64,000 nt of DNA from an uncultured Aquimarina sp. (GCA_947499005.1 CANMML010000002.1:173770-237769); one strand, 5' to 3'; counted from the stretch's first letter, positions 22,101 through 29,403 are shown. The notes: a model not told the origin generated them from the sequence alone. Numbers and translations: made by a program.

Positions 22101-24889
22101 TAAAAGTGTTAACAATGCCTTTCAATAGTATTTCAGATTTAGATTTAAGTGGAAATACAGTTATTGAAGAGTTATACTGTCAAAGTGCTGTGGGTAATTC
22201 ATTAAATGTGAGTAATATGACAGCCTTAAAAATATTACACTGTTATGAAGCTGGCTTTACTACATTAAACCTAACAAATGCAACCGCTTTAGAAGAATTA
22301 CAAGTATATCATAGTAGCTTAAGTAGTTTAGATGTAAGTACGAATACGGCATTAAAAAAACTATATAGTTATGAAAATGCGCTTACAAGCATTAACCTAA
22401 ACGGAGCAGTAGCTTTAGAGGAATTATATATTTATAGAGGTGGAGTAACCGATGTTGATATTACAACAAATACAGCCTTAACCACATTACATTCTTATGA
22501 AGGAAGTTTAACTACATTGAATACCAGTGGTATAACAGCCTTAGAAGATTTACAAGTATATAATAATAGTAAACTCACAACTTTAGATTTAAGTAGTAAT
22601 ACAGGATTAAAAACAGTAAATGTTTCAGGATCAGCATTAACAAGTCTAGATATTAAGAATGGTAATAACACGAGTATAACCTCATTTAACGCGGCAACAA
22701 ACACAGATTTAACTTGTATTAGGATTGATGATTTAGCCAATGATTATACAACATGGACAAAAGATGATGAAGCAACATTTTCAGATACTTATTGTCGTTA
22801 TACATATGTCCCAGATGATAGTTTTGAAGCATTTTTAATCGTCTTTGATGATAATCCAGGAGATAATTATGTGCCGACAAAAAAGATTGAAGGTATAACA
22901 AGTCTATCTATTAACGGAAGTTCAGGGATAGTAATAGCAGATTTAACAGGAATCGAAGATTTTGCTGCGTTACGAAGTTTAGGGTTTAAAGATCAAACAT
23001 TTACTACAGCAGATTTTAGTAGTAATGTAAACCTAGAAAACATAGATTTTGAAAATATACCATTGGTAGATCTTACGATTTCAGCGAATACAAATTTAGA
23101 AACTATAGCACTTAAGAATACAAATTTAACTGCTTTAGATGTATCCACTAATTCAGCGTTAACCGTATTAGATTGTTCAGATAATATTTTAGAGTATTTA
23201 AATGTTAAAAACGGTAGCAATACAAGTATAACCAGTTTTGATGCAACAGGGAACGTAGATTTAACTTGCATTTTGGTAGATGATTTAACCAATGATTATA
23301 CAACATGGGAAAAAGATGATACCGCAGCATTTTCGGATACTTATTGTAGTTATACAGCCATACCAGATGCTAATTTTGAAGCAAGGTTATATAGTTTAGG
23401 TTTTGATGATATTAGTAATGACGGGCAAGTACCCACAGCGCTTATTGAAACAATTATATCAATAAATTTTGATGGACAATCGATTAGCGATTTAACAGGT
23501 ATTGAAGATTTTACAGCTATAGAAAATTTATATGTGCCTAACAATTCACTAACTACATTAGATTTTAGTGATAATCTTAATTTGAAAGTGTTAGATGTGT
23601 CAGGTAATACAACCCTATCATCATTTAATGTAACTAATAATATAGTATTAGAAGAGGTTTTTGCAGATGAATGTGGGTTAACAACTGTAGATTTCAGCAA
23701 TAATACAGCGTTAAAAATCTTAACGATTTATAATAATAACCTAACGGCTTTAGATCTTAGTAATAATGTAAATATTGAAAGTTTATTAGGACAAAATAAT
23801 AACATAGTTAGTCTAGATGTAAGCTCAAATGACGCATTAACCTATATAGATCTTTCTAATAATGCTTTAACGAATTTAAACGTTAAAAATGGAAATAATA
23901 CTAAGGTTACTGTGTTTAATGCTTTAAATAATTCAGAATTAACCTGTATTCTAGTAGATAGTGAAACATATAGCAATGCAACCTGGAGTTTAGGAATCGA
24001 TAATACAGCGAGCTTTAATGAAACGTCTTGTACAACAGGTTTTTCATTAGCCTTAAAAGTATTTTTACAAGGCCCTTTGCTTAATCCAAATACAGGAGAG
24101 GAAAGCTTAATGCGTGATGACTTGAGAGTGGCTGGATATATCCCAACAATGAGCCCCTATACAGATGCATTAACATGTGAGGCCTCAGTATTTGATACCA
24201 CAGGTGAAAATGCTATTGTCGATTGGATTTGGGTAGAACTTAGAGATCAAACAGATAATACATTAGTAAGCTATTCACGCTCTGCCTTATTACAGCGAGA
24301 TGGTGATGTTGTAGGGGTAGATGGGGTTTCTGCTTTGGACTTCTCTACAGTAGACGATACATATTACGTAGCTATTAATCATAGAAATCATTTAGGGATT
24401 ATGAGTATAGGAACCTTTACGTTTGGTTCTACTAATAATATCGACTTTACACCAAGCGAAGGGATAACAACCTATGGTACCAACGCACAAACCACTATCG
24501 GTATGCCAACAGGAGTAGCAGCCATGTGGGCAGGAGATATAGATGGTGATGGAATCATAAGTAATACAAATGACGGAAATAATTTACTTTTCGAAGTCTT
24601 ATTTGACCCTACTAATACCTCTTTTAATCCCTTGTATACGGGAGCAAATGCCTACTATAAAGGCGATGTAGAGCTTAGTGCAAATGCATCTTATAATACA
24701 GATTTAAATAAAATATTATTCAATATTCTTTTTCATCCTTCTAATAGCTCTTTTGGCTCTTTGTTTACAATCGACGAGCAATTACCCATAAATATTACTG
24801 TCAGTGCCAAGTTGCTTTCTAACCCTATTTTGGAACAGAGAGTCTACATGGAAAAAATGATTAATAAAATTCAAAAAAATAATAAATAA
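13115..24889 (+). CDS. Giant secreted thermolysin-like (M4) metalloprotease with twelve leucine-rich modules
   Basis: 3924 aa, no internal stop. A signal peptide (MKKQILLIISLMCLCVAYGQ) precedes a propeptide region and an M4 domain with the zinc motif HEVAH (His387, Glu388, His391), third ligand Glu411 in ALNEGLSDIW and the transition-state His486 in GVHTNSG. All catalytic residues are present. Next come an Ig-like segment and two SprB-like segments (about residues 600-855, FSIDGGVTYPY). Twelve modules of about 230 aa follow, each starting IPDANFEAALEALGYDDIS, then LRR repeats (LTSLDVSNNTAL) and ending with a Cys-flanked CI-VDD...W...YC unit. The C-terminal 280 residues include WAGDIDGDGII, a Ca-binding dockerin-like loop. 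No clear T9SS sorting domain ends the protein. It is expected to be exported, perhaps as a surface adhesin-protease. Confidence 0.9.
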   Translation: MKKQILLIISLMCLCVAYGQQPNFGKLRLTKVAKASKKSADQNIFSSKIKPPSGTEFRLKKTDIDKMGMKHRTYQQYYNGIKVHFGTIKVHEKNGLKETYGGAYFNPANMNTIPSISRDKARSIAKSFIGSNDVFWIGNDGISKTVIPEPELLILPNRREEKMRLAYAIGIGTSKPKLKMGTVYVDAQTGKVLKYKNQIFACFDDKNNDHSDHNHQLESMASSASGNGATVYSGSQTIETTLDTDYILYDQTRANTGRAKNTGSGQRNGIITVNFNNHDNLADHNSNYITDFTDVDNNWTAAEMSTNEDQYALDAHWGAQVVYDYWKNEQGRNSYDDADGAIASYIHFDTDYTNAAWVAQTDTQGFMVYGDGAGPFTPLTTLDVVAHEVAHGINNATSNLDYELESGALNEGLSDIWAMVIENYSNTNYGTSKDFSLINEENGGGAFRSMSNPNTYNQPDTYGGAYWYDVSSCIPDGTNNDYCGVHTNSGVLNYWFWLLSQGGSGTNDIGNSFNVSAIGITKAAAVTYRMQKVYLTATSDFEDARDAAIQAAQDLYGHCATEEETVTNAFYAVGVGAEFSGNNPVVTTDTSDQTVCADEIATFTAEADDADSMIWQNDASGSWADLNNDDTYLGVATNTLTITNPTEVLDGIRFRLLFSNNCGNTSTTNNRYLDIKTLPNVTSVTSSGAGCSSDTDGSLTVNFDEVSGLNNIEFSIDGGVTYPYNYDNTSESQTITDLSAGNYNVWVRRGGNDCPREVGSYNVGTVSTITASVDGIIEPDIAEINGIIKVIFPDEPTQTQIKFSIDGGISYGYVFNDNTGTGELTDLAADTYEIWATYGDESCAKKIGNFTVNEIAYTQIPDSNFETALYDLGYDNYSGDDKVPTSLINSVTSLNIRLQNITDLTGIEDFTALEELYADNNNLTTVDVSSNTALKELIVYNNADLESFKIADASIITRLTLSNCNLSGDYDFSAYTALTNFTVQGNDLTGLNIKNGNNDNFTYFHAGGNSSLACIIVDDVDFSTTNWTDNGGASYSSTYCNYTTIPDANFEAALEALGYDDISSDGQVPTALIEVVTSLDVSNEGITDLTGIQDFVALESLKLNYNDLTALDVSNLTELKTLWASNGNIFSTIDVSNNTALEDFRLRQYSGTTIDLSANIALTRFNCTSCNLLTVDTSANVNLSDLDLWNSNITSLDLSLNTNLETLDVYSTNLTALDLSTNTSLTNLIANDITTLSSLNIQNGANTSITGFNTSGTPVSCIRADDPAWSAINWTNIDGASSFSLYCDNYTLIPDANFEAALEALGYDDISNDGQVPTPLIEVVTSLDVSSQSISDITGIADFIALIDLDVNDNTLTSLDVSNNENLETVNFDNNDVATLSLGTNTVLSEVSGRYNQLTSVSVSANTGLTNLNLRNNSFSTVDVSANTMLRTLNLNQTGITSLDVTNNPDLAYLYISGNSLSSLDISQNPLLENMNVTDSNLTTIDVSNQTVLRIVRLSGNSLTSLDLTSNVALTQVECADNNLSVLNFKNGFNQNITDFDASGNVNLSCVLVDDLNKDYTFWTKDVTTSFSDTYCVYTAIPDANFEAALEALGYDDISADGQVPTKLIEVVALLDVRNKSISDITGIADFTALVELNISDNSILNIDISNNILLEELFIEDNGLSSIDVSKNIALKELDLDENTITTLDVSQNTALTLLDLSDNELTSLDVTNNTALTFLAFERNNVTGFIDLSSHTQLVVLAFEENDLTGLNVKNGNNTNVTYYNSSGNSNLSCITVDDLDNDYSSWIKDAIASFTDTYCRYTAIPDTNFEAALSGLDDISNDGQVPTRLIEGRTTLNVTLASISDLTGIQDFTALKTLSCGFNSLTSLDVSNNVLLEELEVSINGLTSLDVSNNPALKDLSISSNNLTSIDLSKNPDLETLTIHGNANLSSLDISNNPVLDRLVASATSITSLDVSNNPLLDVLQIHDTEITDIDLSNNPLLVELRINQTEIEDLDVTAQTNLRRLYCSETNLYNLNVKNGNNTLISEFDASSNPNLTCILVDDAAYSNGNTTWTDNIDVGVTFNEGTYCRYTAIPDANFEAELEALGYDDISEDGQVPTQFIEVIETLNVESKSISDLTGIEDFRALKSLDVGYNSLSTIDLINNTELRQLIVRSNNLTTIDLSKNTLLVGFKAENCLLNSLDIANNPDLKVLWITSNNLTSIDLSNNSALTSFWGSGNDFITLDLTNNPNVTSFRASSNSLTAVNLQNEANSKITGGTNFQLTGNALLGCVLVDDADYSVTNWLQIDGDVNFSDTDCNYTLIPDANFEARLEALGYDDISGDGKVPTRFIEGVTNLNVSNQDIADLTGLADFEALEVLVSTNNASLTNIDLSNNTNLLSLSAFNCGLTSLDISNNTSLQSLLVYGNKLTALDVSQNTQLLSVDLLANDLTSLDVTNNLLLQTLYVDENEISSLDLSNNTALTIFSCQNNSNLRYLDVRNGNNTNITSFKAANNENLTCILVDDVANNDYSLWTKDITTSFSDTYCRYTAIPDANFEARLEALGYDDIPADGQVPTVLIEVVTSLDIKNQGITDVTGIADFTALETFNCNLNSIAILDVSNNVNLVALQCTANPIESLNLANNTKLTELNCRGTDITSLDVTNNTLLKRLICFDTDIVTLDLSKNLLLEQLYCYKTNLTSLNLSLNAALNLLDVNDSNLESLNIKNGNNANVTSFDASGNANLTCISVDDLSNDYTTWTKDNAATFTDSYCRYISIPDANFEAALEALGYDDVSADGQVPTALIEVVASLDISDLSITDITGIEAFIALETLSCSNTDITDLNVENNTKLTALNCSDTDIATIDISKNLLLEELYCANSSITSLDLSLNTALAVVDCSDNALESLNIKNGNNVNITSFDASGNTNLTCISVDDVANDYAAWTKDATTIFSATYCRYTAIPDENFEAALEALGYDDISADGQVPTGLIETITSLDISNLSIADITGIEAFIALKVLTMPFNSISDLDLSGNTVIEELYCQSAVGNSLNVSNMTALKILHCYEAGFTTLNLTNATALEELQVYHSSLSSLDVSTNTALKKLYSYENALTSINLNGAVALEELYIYRGGVTDVDITTNTALTTLHSYEGSLTTLNTSGITALEDLQVYNNSKLTTLDLSSNTGLKTVNVSGSALTSLDIKNGNNTSITSFNAATNTDLTCIRIDDLANDYTTWTKDDEATFSDTYCRYTYVPDDSFEAFLIVFDDNPGDNYVPTKKIEGITSLSINGSSGIVIADLTGIEDFAALRSLGFKDQTFTTADFSSNVNLENIDFENIPLVDLTISANTNLETIALKNTNLTALDVSTNSALTVLDCSDNILEYLNVKNGSNTSITSFDATGNVDLTCILVDDLTNDYTTWEKDDTAAFSDTYCSYTAIPDANFEARLYSLGFDDISNDGQVPTALIETIISINFDGQSISDLTGIEDFTAIENLYVPNNSLTTLDFSDNLNLKVLDVSGNTTLSSFNVTNNIVLEEVFADECGLTTVDFSNNTALKILTIYNNNLTALDLSNNVNIESLLGQNNNIVSLDVSSNDALTYIDLSNNALTNLNVKNGNNTKVTVFNALNNSELTCILVDSETYSNATWSLGIDNTASFNETSCTTGFSLALKVFLQGPLLNPNTGEESLMRDDLRVAGYIPTMSPYTDALTCEASVFDTTGENAIVDWIWVELRDQTDNTLVSYSRSALLQRDGDVVGVDGVSALDFSTVDDTYYVAINHRNHLGIMSIGTFTFGSTNNIDFTPSEGITTYGTNAQTTIGMPTGVAAMWAGDIDGDGIISNTNDGNNLLFEVLFDPTNTSFNPLYTGANAYYKGDVELSANASYNTDLNKILFNILFHPSNSSFGSLFTIDEQLPINITVSAKLLSNPILEQRVYMEKMINKIQKNNK
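15682..24030 (+). repeat. Twelve tandem leucine-rich modules inside the giant protease gene
   Basis: Module starts (Tyr-Thr-x-Ile-Pro-Asp) fall near 15682, 16238, 16981, 17845, 18523, 19335, 20023, 20704, 21382, 21928, 22798 and 23347. Spacing is 550-870 bp, so modules differ in the number of internal leucine-rich repeats. The first 60-90 bp of each module are the most alike. Modules 1, 5 and 11 are the most diverged at their starts. The array is a likely substrate for recombination-driven length change. Confidence 0.92.
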
Positions 24890-24901
24890 AAAACCTACGA
24901 C

Positions 24902-25696
24902 ATGAAGAAAAAATTACTGTATTCATTTGCCACATTTAGTTTTATACTATCTAGCCTTACTTCTTTGGCTCAAAATATTCAATATGATTTGCGTTGTAGT
25001 ACAGATGGTACTGCTTACGAAATCTATGTAACCAGAGATGAAACTGCCGGCTTTTTATTTGCAGGGAGTTCGGTAGTTACTTTAATACTTCCCACAGGAA
25101 GTGCCAGAACTGTATCCCCGAATAGTGAATCGGTTTCTAATTATCTATCGGTAAGTCCACTAATTAATGCCGGGGGTTCGGGAAATGATTTTTATCCTTT
25201 TAATAGTGTTGGAGGTTCCTCTTTAAACGGTGTTTTACCTGCAAATACTCCTGTATTATGGTTAACATTAACGCCTTCAGATGGAACAGATCAATTGGCT
25301 CGATTATTCATTAATGGTTCGGATTCTAATAATATCAGTGGGGTAGATGCTTCAAACGTATTTACTACCTTAAATCCAACTGCAGGAATTGTAGATGAAT
25401 ATGCTTCTAATGTAAGTGATACCCCAATAAACTGTTTTGAACCCACACTAAGTACCGAAGCATTTGAGTTGGTCCCAGAGTTTACAATTTATCCTAATCC
25501 AGTTGCAGATGAGTTATATATAAATACAACTGCAAATATTGAAAGCATACAAATTTTAAACCTTACCGGGGTAGTTGCTAAAAGTATTAAAAATTACACG
25601 TCGAATACACCAATTGAGGTTTCAGATTTGCCAGGAGCTATGTATTTAATTCAAATAAATGGAGGTAAGCTTAATAAGAAGTTTGTAAAGAATTAA
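24902..25696 (+). CDS. Secreted protein with T9SS type A sorting domain
   Basis: 264 aa. A signal peptide (MKKKLLYSFATFSFILSSLTSLAQ) is followed by a beta-rich domain of about 165 residues and a C-terminal T9SS type A sorting domain (FTIYPNPVADELYINTTANI, then LPGAMYLIQINGGKLNKKFV). The protein should be exported by Sec, then taken through the outer membrane by T9SS with the C-terminal domain removed. It starts 12 bases after the giant protease stop and both precede the terminator at 25885, so they form a two-gene unit. Because the protease lacks an obvious sorting domain of its own, this protein could act with it on the surface; that is inference. Confidence 0.82.
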   Translation: MKKKLLYSFATFSFILSSLTSLAQNIQYDLRCSTDGTAYEIYVTRDETAGFLFAGSSVVTLILPTGSARTVSPNSESVSNYLSVSPLINAGGSGNDFYPFNSVGGSSLNGVLPANTPVLWLTLTPSDGTDQLARLFINGSDSNNISGVDASNVFTTLNPTAGIVDEYASNVSDTPINCFEPTLSTEAFELVPEFTIYPNPVADELYINTTANIESIQILNLTGVVAKSIKNYTSNTPIEVSDLPGAMYLIQINGGKLNKKFVKN

Positions 25697-25711
25697 TTCG
25701 TCATTATTTTG

Positions 25712-25876
25712 AAATATAAAGGGCTGAGGGTATAACTTGTTCATTGTCAGTTATGACAAAAATTCGACAAAAAAACCAAAATCAAAATGTTTCGAGCCCA
25801 AAAAGGGGGGTGAATGTCAGCTGAATACCCCGAAAACACTAGGTTGTGGTTCGAGGTAACGTCAAGAGGGGGAGCT
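25712..25876. mobile_element. Internally deleted, MITE-like copy of the 6.9-kb insertion sequence
   Basis: The first about 50 bp match the left end of the insertion sequence (aaagggctgag, tataacttgtt, cagttatgac near 6734-6785). The remainder matches its right end (aaaatcaaaatgtttcgagc, then gtcaagagggggagct; compare 8607-8712). The transposase is missing entirely. It lies immediately after the T9SS-sorted protein gene. Confidence 0.65.
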
Positions 25877-25884
25877 TTTATGAC

Positions 25885-25910
25885 AAACACCGTACATTGT
25901 ACGGTGTTTT
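25885..25910 (+). terminator. Rho-independent terminator after the protease/T9SS unit
   Basis: A perfect 11-bp stem (aaacaccgtac / gtacggtgttt) with a 3-nt loop, followed by a T-rich stretch (ttttgttgttt). It can end transcription of 13115-25696. Confidence 0.8.
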
Positions 25911-26302
25911 GTTGTTTATAGTCTTATTTTATCCGGTATCCCAGCGGTTGGATCCAGTTCGAGAATGCCAGATCAAGTACAATTGTTGTGTTTAAGCAAA
26001 TATTTGAGTTAATCTATACAGGAGAAATCTCAGTCTTTTACCCCCCTAAACTGTGCTCTAAATGCTTTAATTTTTGAGAATGCCTTAAAAATTATGAGAT
26101 TTTAGACCTCTAGTTTCCATTCTGCTGGCGAAAAGAGAGCTTAACTTTACAAGTCAGATCGACTAAAAATAATAATTAGATCATTTTAGAATCTACTTGT
26201 TGTTGTAAGTCAGTGTAATACGTCATATAATTCATATTTTTATAACAGTTAGAAGTATTTACAGATCTAATTTCTCCCAATAATTTAAGTTAATATAAAG
26301 CT
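25911..26302. other. Intergenic stretch with no recognised gene
   Basis: About 390 bp between the terminator and the first gene of the T6SS side. No frame of useful length and no convincing tRNA fold is present. The somewhat GC-richer segment near 25930-25975 may be a decayed mobile or attachment sequence. Confidence 0.4.
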
Positions 26303-26911
26303 ATGAACATATTTTTTGAGTTTATTTTTAAAGCCATAAAAATTCTGAGGGGTAGTGCATCATTGAAATTTTCAATAGCCTTAATATCTATTGGGGCTTC
26401 TTTGTTGACTCCCGAGTTGTGGGAATGGCTCATTGGCATTTTTGTCGATATTTTAAATATCTTAATTTCTGAAGGAGAAATTGAAAAACCTCAATTAAAT
26501 ATCCCTGAAAGTGGCAATAAAGAATACATCTTAAGCATTTTAATGATTACTACAGGAGTAATTATATTTATCTATTTCTATAAGAAAGAGCTTAAGTCTC
26601 TAACGGAATATAATTTATTGTTATATAGAGGGATATTAGGTGAGTGGAAAACAGCTCGGGATATATCCAATGATGTAAAAAATGTTGATATAGAGGATGT
26701 AATTATGGCTCTCAATCTTATAAATCAGACAACAGTAGAACTTAATTCATCAAATAAGAAAACAATAGACTTATTTCTAGAAAGTAGAAAAGATGATTTT
26801 AAAAAACTATACACAAAACTTAATGAGAATAAATATGTAATAGGAGAAAAAAAATCAAATATGCTCATACTTAGTCAAACTCATAATTTTTATAATAAAA
26901 ATGTAAAATAA
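26303..26911 (+). CDS. Two-helix membrane protein of unknown function
   Basis: 202 aa. Two hydrophobic helices are seen at about residues 22-52 (LKFSIALISIGASLLTPELWEWLIGIFVDILN) and 74-92 (ILSILMITTGVIIFIYFYKK). The C-terminal half is soluble and helical, and LYRGILGEWKTARDISNDVKNVDIEDVIMALNLINQ looks like a winged-helix-type segment. I do not recognise the family. The next gene starts one base after its stop, so the two are probably translated together. The pair lies between a mobile-element remnant and tssC, so it may be cargo of the T6SS region or unrelated. Confidence 0.65.
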   Translation: MNIFFEFIFKAIKILRGSASLKFSIALISIGASLLTPELWEWLIGIFVDILNILISEGEIEKPQLNIPESGNKEYILSILMITTGVIIFIYFYKKELKSLTEYNLLLYRGILGEWKTARDISNDVKNVDIEDVIMALNLINQTTVELNSSNKKTIDLFLESRKDDFKKLYTKLNENKYVIGEKKSNMLILSQTHNFYNKNVK

Positions 26912-26912
26912 T

Positions 26913-27374
26913 ATGAAGAATCCAGATTTTGAAAATGTCATTAACGATCTTAGAATTGGTATTCAAGGATTGAATATATCAGAGGAAAATAATATAGTTT
27001 TAGGAAGCTTTATTGGAAATTTTGGAGCTGTTCTTAAACACGTTGTAGCAACTGGTAATTATGGTTCCTTAAACGATTTAAAGTTCCCTATTTCAGAATT
27101 ATTGCCAGCACGAGAGAAAATTCCTTTAAAAACACAAATTACAGCGTCTTTTGATATAAAGCCACCCAAATTATCTTCTTCAATTCCTAATGAAGCCTCT
27201 TTCACATGTCCTAATTGTAAGACAAAATTAAAAGTTACTACTGAGATAAAATCTAGTTCGGTATCACCAATAGGTACTTCTTTTGGCATTAACGAATTCA
27301 ATAATCTGAAAGATGATAAAAACAAACCAAGAGGACAAGGTGGATTATTAGGTTCATTGTTTAATGATGAGTAG
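26913..27374 (+). CDS. Small protein of unknown function
   Basis: 153 aa, no signal peptide. A single CPNC motif (FTCPNCKTKLKV, about residues 90-101) looks like half a zinc ribbon; no second Cys pair is visible, so metal binding by one chain is doubtful. The tail is Gly/Lys-rich (NKPRGQGGLLGSLFNDE). It follows the membrane protein gene by one base. Convergent to tssC, with inverted repeats between the two stops. No function assigned. Confidence 0.6.
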   Translation: MKNPDFENVINDLRIGIQGLNISEENNIVLGSFIGNFGAVLKHVVATGNYGSLNDLKFPISELLPAREKIPLKTQITASFDIKPPKLSSSIPNEASFTCPNCKTKLKVTTEIKSSSVSPIGTSFGINEFNNLKDDKNKPRGQGGLLGSLFNDE

Positions 27375-27446
27375 GGCAAAAATTAATGATTAGAAGAATG
27401 AAGAAGGAGTGGAATCTTTTCTATTGTGATCTATACAGTAAATGGA

Positions 27447-27507
27447 AAGTTTGCATATTACCCCAAAATTAAGTTTTTATAAACTCAACGAGGCCATATG
27501 CAAACTT
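27447..27507. repeat. Inverted repeat between convergent genes
   Basis: Twelve-base perfect arms (aagtttgcatat and atatgcaaactt) separated by about 37 bases. It lies beside the smaller hairpin at 27514. Either could act as a terminator on either strand. Confidence 0.55.
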
Positions 27508-27513
27508 GGCTTG

Positions 27514-27537
27514 TAAAAGGAAAATGTCCTTTTTTAA
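27514..27537 (+). terminator. Terminator hairpin between 26913 gene and tssC
   Basis: Stem aaaagga / tcctttt with a short loop and a T-run on the plus strand; A-run on the other side makes it potentially bidirectional for the tssH-tssB-tssC transcript ending at 27554. Confidence 0.6.
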
Positions 27538-27553
27538 TCCCTTAAGGATTTAT

Positions 27554-28906
27554 TTATTGTTGTTCGTAATCTGTTCCCCATTCTGTACCTTCATCACCTT
27601 TTTGACCATCTAGTTTGATCATGAAATTTTTAGCAGGGAAATAAGGTTTCATATGTATATCAAGAAGGATACGATCTTTTTGTGTTGGGTCTTGTTCAAA
27701 ACGCTTGATCGAAAAGTCTTCGATTAACTTATCAGGGCCAGTAATCTGATCTAAGAAACGAACAATTTGATTCATTAATTCCTTACGTGTTTTAGCATTA
27801 AAGTTTTCAAACGCTCTTCTGTTTAAGAAGTCCATTAGAACCTTCGTTACGTAATCAAATACACGAACTACGGAATACGTTTGTAAACCTAAATTATCAC
27901 CGTTAAAAAGCGTCTTTGCAGAAAAAGCCATAACTTTTCCATACTCATTAACCATAGGAACTAATCCTAGTTTTTCCAACTGAGCGATTTCACCTTTCTT
28001 TAAGTCAAAGCGAACGCCATCAACTTCGTTAACACCCCCGAACTTTTTACCAGCAGTAACCTGTGACATTAATGTTTTATAAATTTTACCAGCCAAAGCA
28101 CTAGAAGGCGGTACAAACAAATCTTCTTCTTCACCAACTTCATCGTATTTACTACGACCTACTAGCCAGTTACAAGACATAATTACATTAGATCGATACT
28201 GGTCTCCACCTGTTAAATTTGCTAACTCGAACATTTCCATAACGTCATCAGGCTCGTCAAGGTGCTCAAAGTCAGTAACCATCATAACTTTATTGTTATG
28301 AGCGATTTTAGCCCATTTTTCTACAACCTTATTAGAACCTAAATAACCAGGGATTACTAATAATCCATAGTTATCTCGTAAGTCTAAACGATCGTATCCT
28401 TGTACCAATTCTTCCTCTACAGCATCTATAAATCTTGTGTTGTCAAGGTCTTTTAACTGATCTAATTCAGCATTAACAATATTTATGTTTTTTACTTTTT
28501 GTGACTCCGTGTTTTTGTAAAATAACGCAATAGATCTGTAGGATTGCTCCATTTCTCTAGTTTGTTCTAATACTCCACCAAGGTTTTTAGATAATGAAAT
28601 CTCGGCCTCTTTAGATTGCTTCTCCGATACGTCAGCCATTTGGCTAATATCATCTGATGATGATAAAACACCTGCCCATAACTCAAGGGTTTTTTGAAGC
28701 ATTTCCCTTTCATTCTTCTTTGAAGATTCGGATAAGAATATTTTCTTTCTTGCTTTTCGAGAAGGGTTCATATTTTGAACATTCTCGATTGTTGATTCCA
28801 ATAAATCGAAACCACCGTATCTAGCTAATTTTTCTTCTGTTTCTTTCAGCTTTTGAGCTGGATTTTCTATAACAACTTCTTGTGCTTTTAAGTTCGCTTG
28901 TGCCAT
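27554..28906 (-). CDS. tssC: T6SS contractile sheath large subunit TssC
   Basis: 450 aa. It packs with TssB into the contractile sheath around the Hcp tube. Family segments include FIDAVEEELVQGYDRLDLRD, LLVIPGYLGSNKVVEKWAKI, NVIMSCNWLVGRSKYDE, LAGKIYKTLMSQVTAGKKFGG and the C-terminal PYFPAKNFMIKLDGQKGDE, the last being the strand exchanged with TssB. Length and pattern match the Bacteroidota (subtype iii) TssC proteins. It is the last gene of the tssH-tssB-tssC minus-strand unit, 28 bases after tssB. Confidence 0.92.
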   Translation of the reverse strand: MAQANLKAQEVVIENPAQKLKETEEKLARYGGFDLLESTIENVQNMNPSRKARKKIFLSESSKKNEREMLQKTLELWAGVLSSSDDISQMADVSEKQSKEAEISLSKNLGGVLEQTREMEQSYRSIALFYKNTESQKVKNINIVNAELDQLKDLDNTRFIDAVEEELVQGYDRLDLRDNYGLLVIPGYLGSNKVVEKWAKIAHNNKVMMVTDFEHLDEPDDVMEMFELANLTGGDQYRSNVIMSCNWLVGRSKYDEVGEEEDLFVPPSSALAGKIYKTLMSQVTAGKKFGGVNEVDGVRFDLKKGEIAQLEKLGLVPMVNEYGKVMAFSAKTLFNGDNLGLQTYSVVRVFDYVTKVLMDFLNRRAFENFNAKTRKELMNQIVRFLDQITGPDKLIEDFSIKRFEQDPTQKDRILLDIHMKPYFPAKNFMIKLDGQKGDEGTEWGTDYEQQ

Positions 28907-28934
28907 AATATGCGTTGTTTAAGTTTTTTATTTT

Positions 28935-29384
28935 TTATTTCTGCCCTGCTCTTAATTCAGATAATAATGAGTGGATAGACTCTAATAAAGCTTCTTTAGC
29001 GTCAGGATCCTCAAGAGCCATTTTAAGTATCTTATTTGATCTTAATTGCTTTACAATTTTTAAATATTGATCTTTTTCAGCGCTAAGATTTTTTAAAAAT
29101 TCACTTTGATTAATAATGCCATTCATGCTAAAATCGCCAACATTAGTAAAGTGTAGTGTTTCTTTACTCTCTACTCCTTCACTATCTTCATAGTTAACTT
29201 CAACCTCAGGTTTAAAATGTTCGAAAACTTCATCTACTGATTTTATACCTTTTACCACATCTGGTTTAACCGGCGGATCTTGTGTTAATTTTTGAACTAA
29301 TAGCGTCTTGTTTTGTCCTATTTCCCCTATTGCTTCCCCTGAATCTTGTTTTACTTCCGATCCTCCTATAGAATAATTATCCAT
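28935..29384 (-). CDS. tssB: T6SS contractile sheath small subunit TssB
   Basis: 149 aa. Small sheath subunit that forms heterodimers with TssC. KTLLVQKLTQDPPVKPDVVKGIKSVDEVFEHFKP and LHFTNVGDFSMNGIINQSEFLKNLSAEKDQYLKIVKQLRSN are TssB-like, and the helical C-terminus (EALLESIHSLLSELRAGQK) fits the ClpV/TssC-interacting end. The gene lies 19 bases after tssH and 28 bases before tssC. Confidence 0.92.
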   Translation of the reverse strand: MDNYSIGGSEVKQDSGEAIGEIGQNKTLLVQKLTQDPPVKPDVVKGIKSVDEVFEHFKPEVEVNYEDSEGVESKETLHFTNVGDFSMNGIINQSEFLKNLSAEKDQYLKIVKQLRSNKILKMALEDPDAKEALLESIHSLLSELRAGQK

Positions 29385-29403
29385 AACTAAAGTATTTGTT
29401 TCA

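Noticed and set aside
15742..23700. Many minus-strand open frames of 60-157 codons opposite the giant protease gene
   Set aside because: They recur in register with the leucine-rich modules (same Leu/Ser/Val-rich residues) and are shadows of a repetitive coding strand.
15682..24030. Regular repeats considered as a CRISPR array
   Set aside because: Units are 550-870 bp, in frame and code for leucine-rich repeats; no short repeat-spacer pattern or cas genes.
25930..25990. Possible tRNA 3' end or attachment site (ggttggatccagttcgagaatgcc)
   Set aside because: It does not fold into a full cloverleaf and no second copy that would mark an integration was found.
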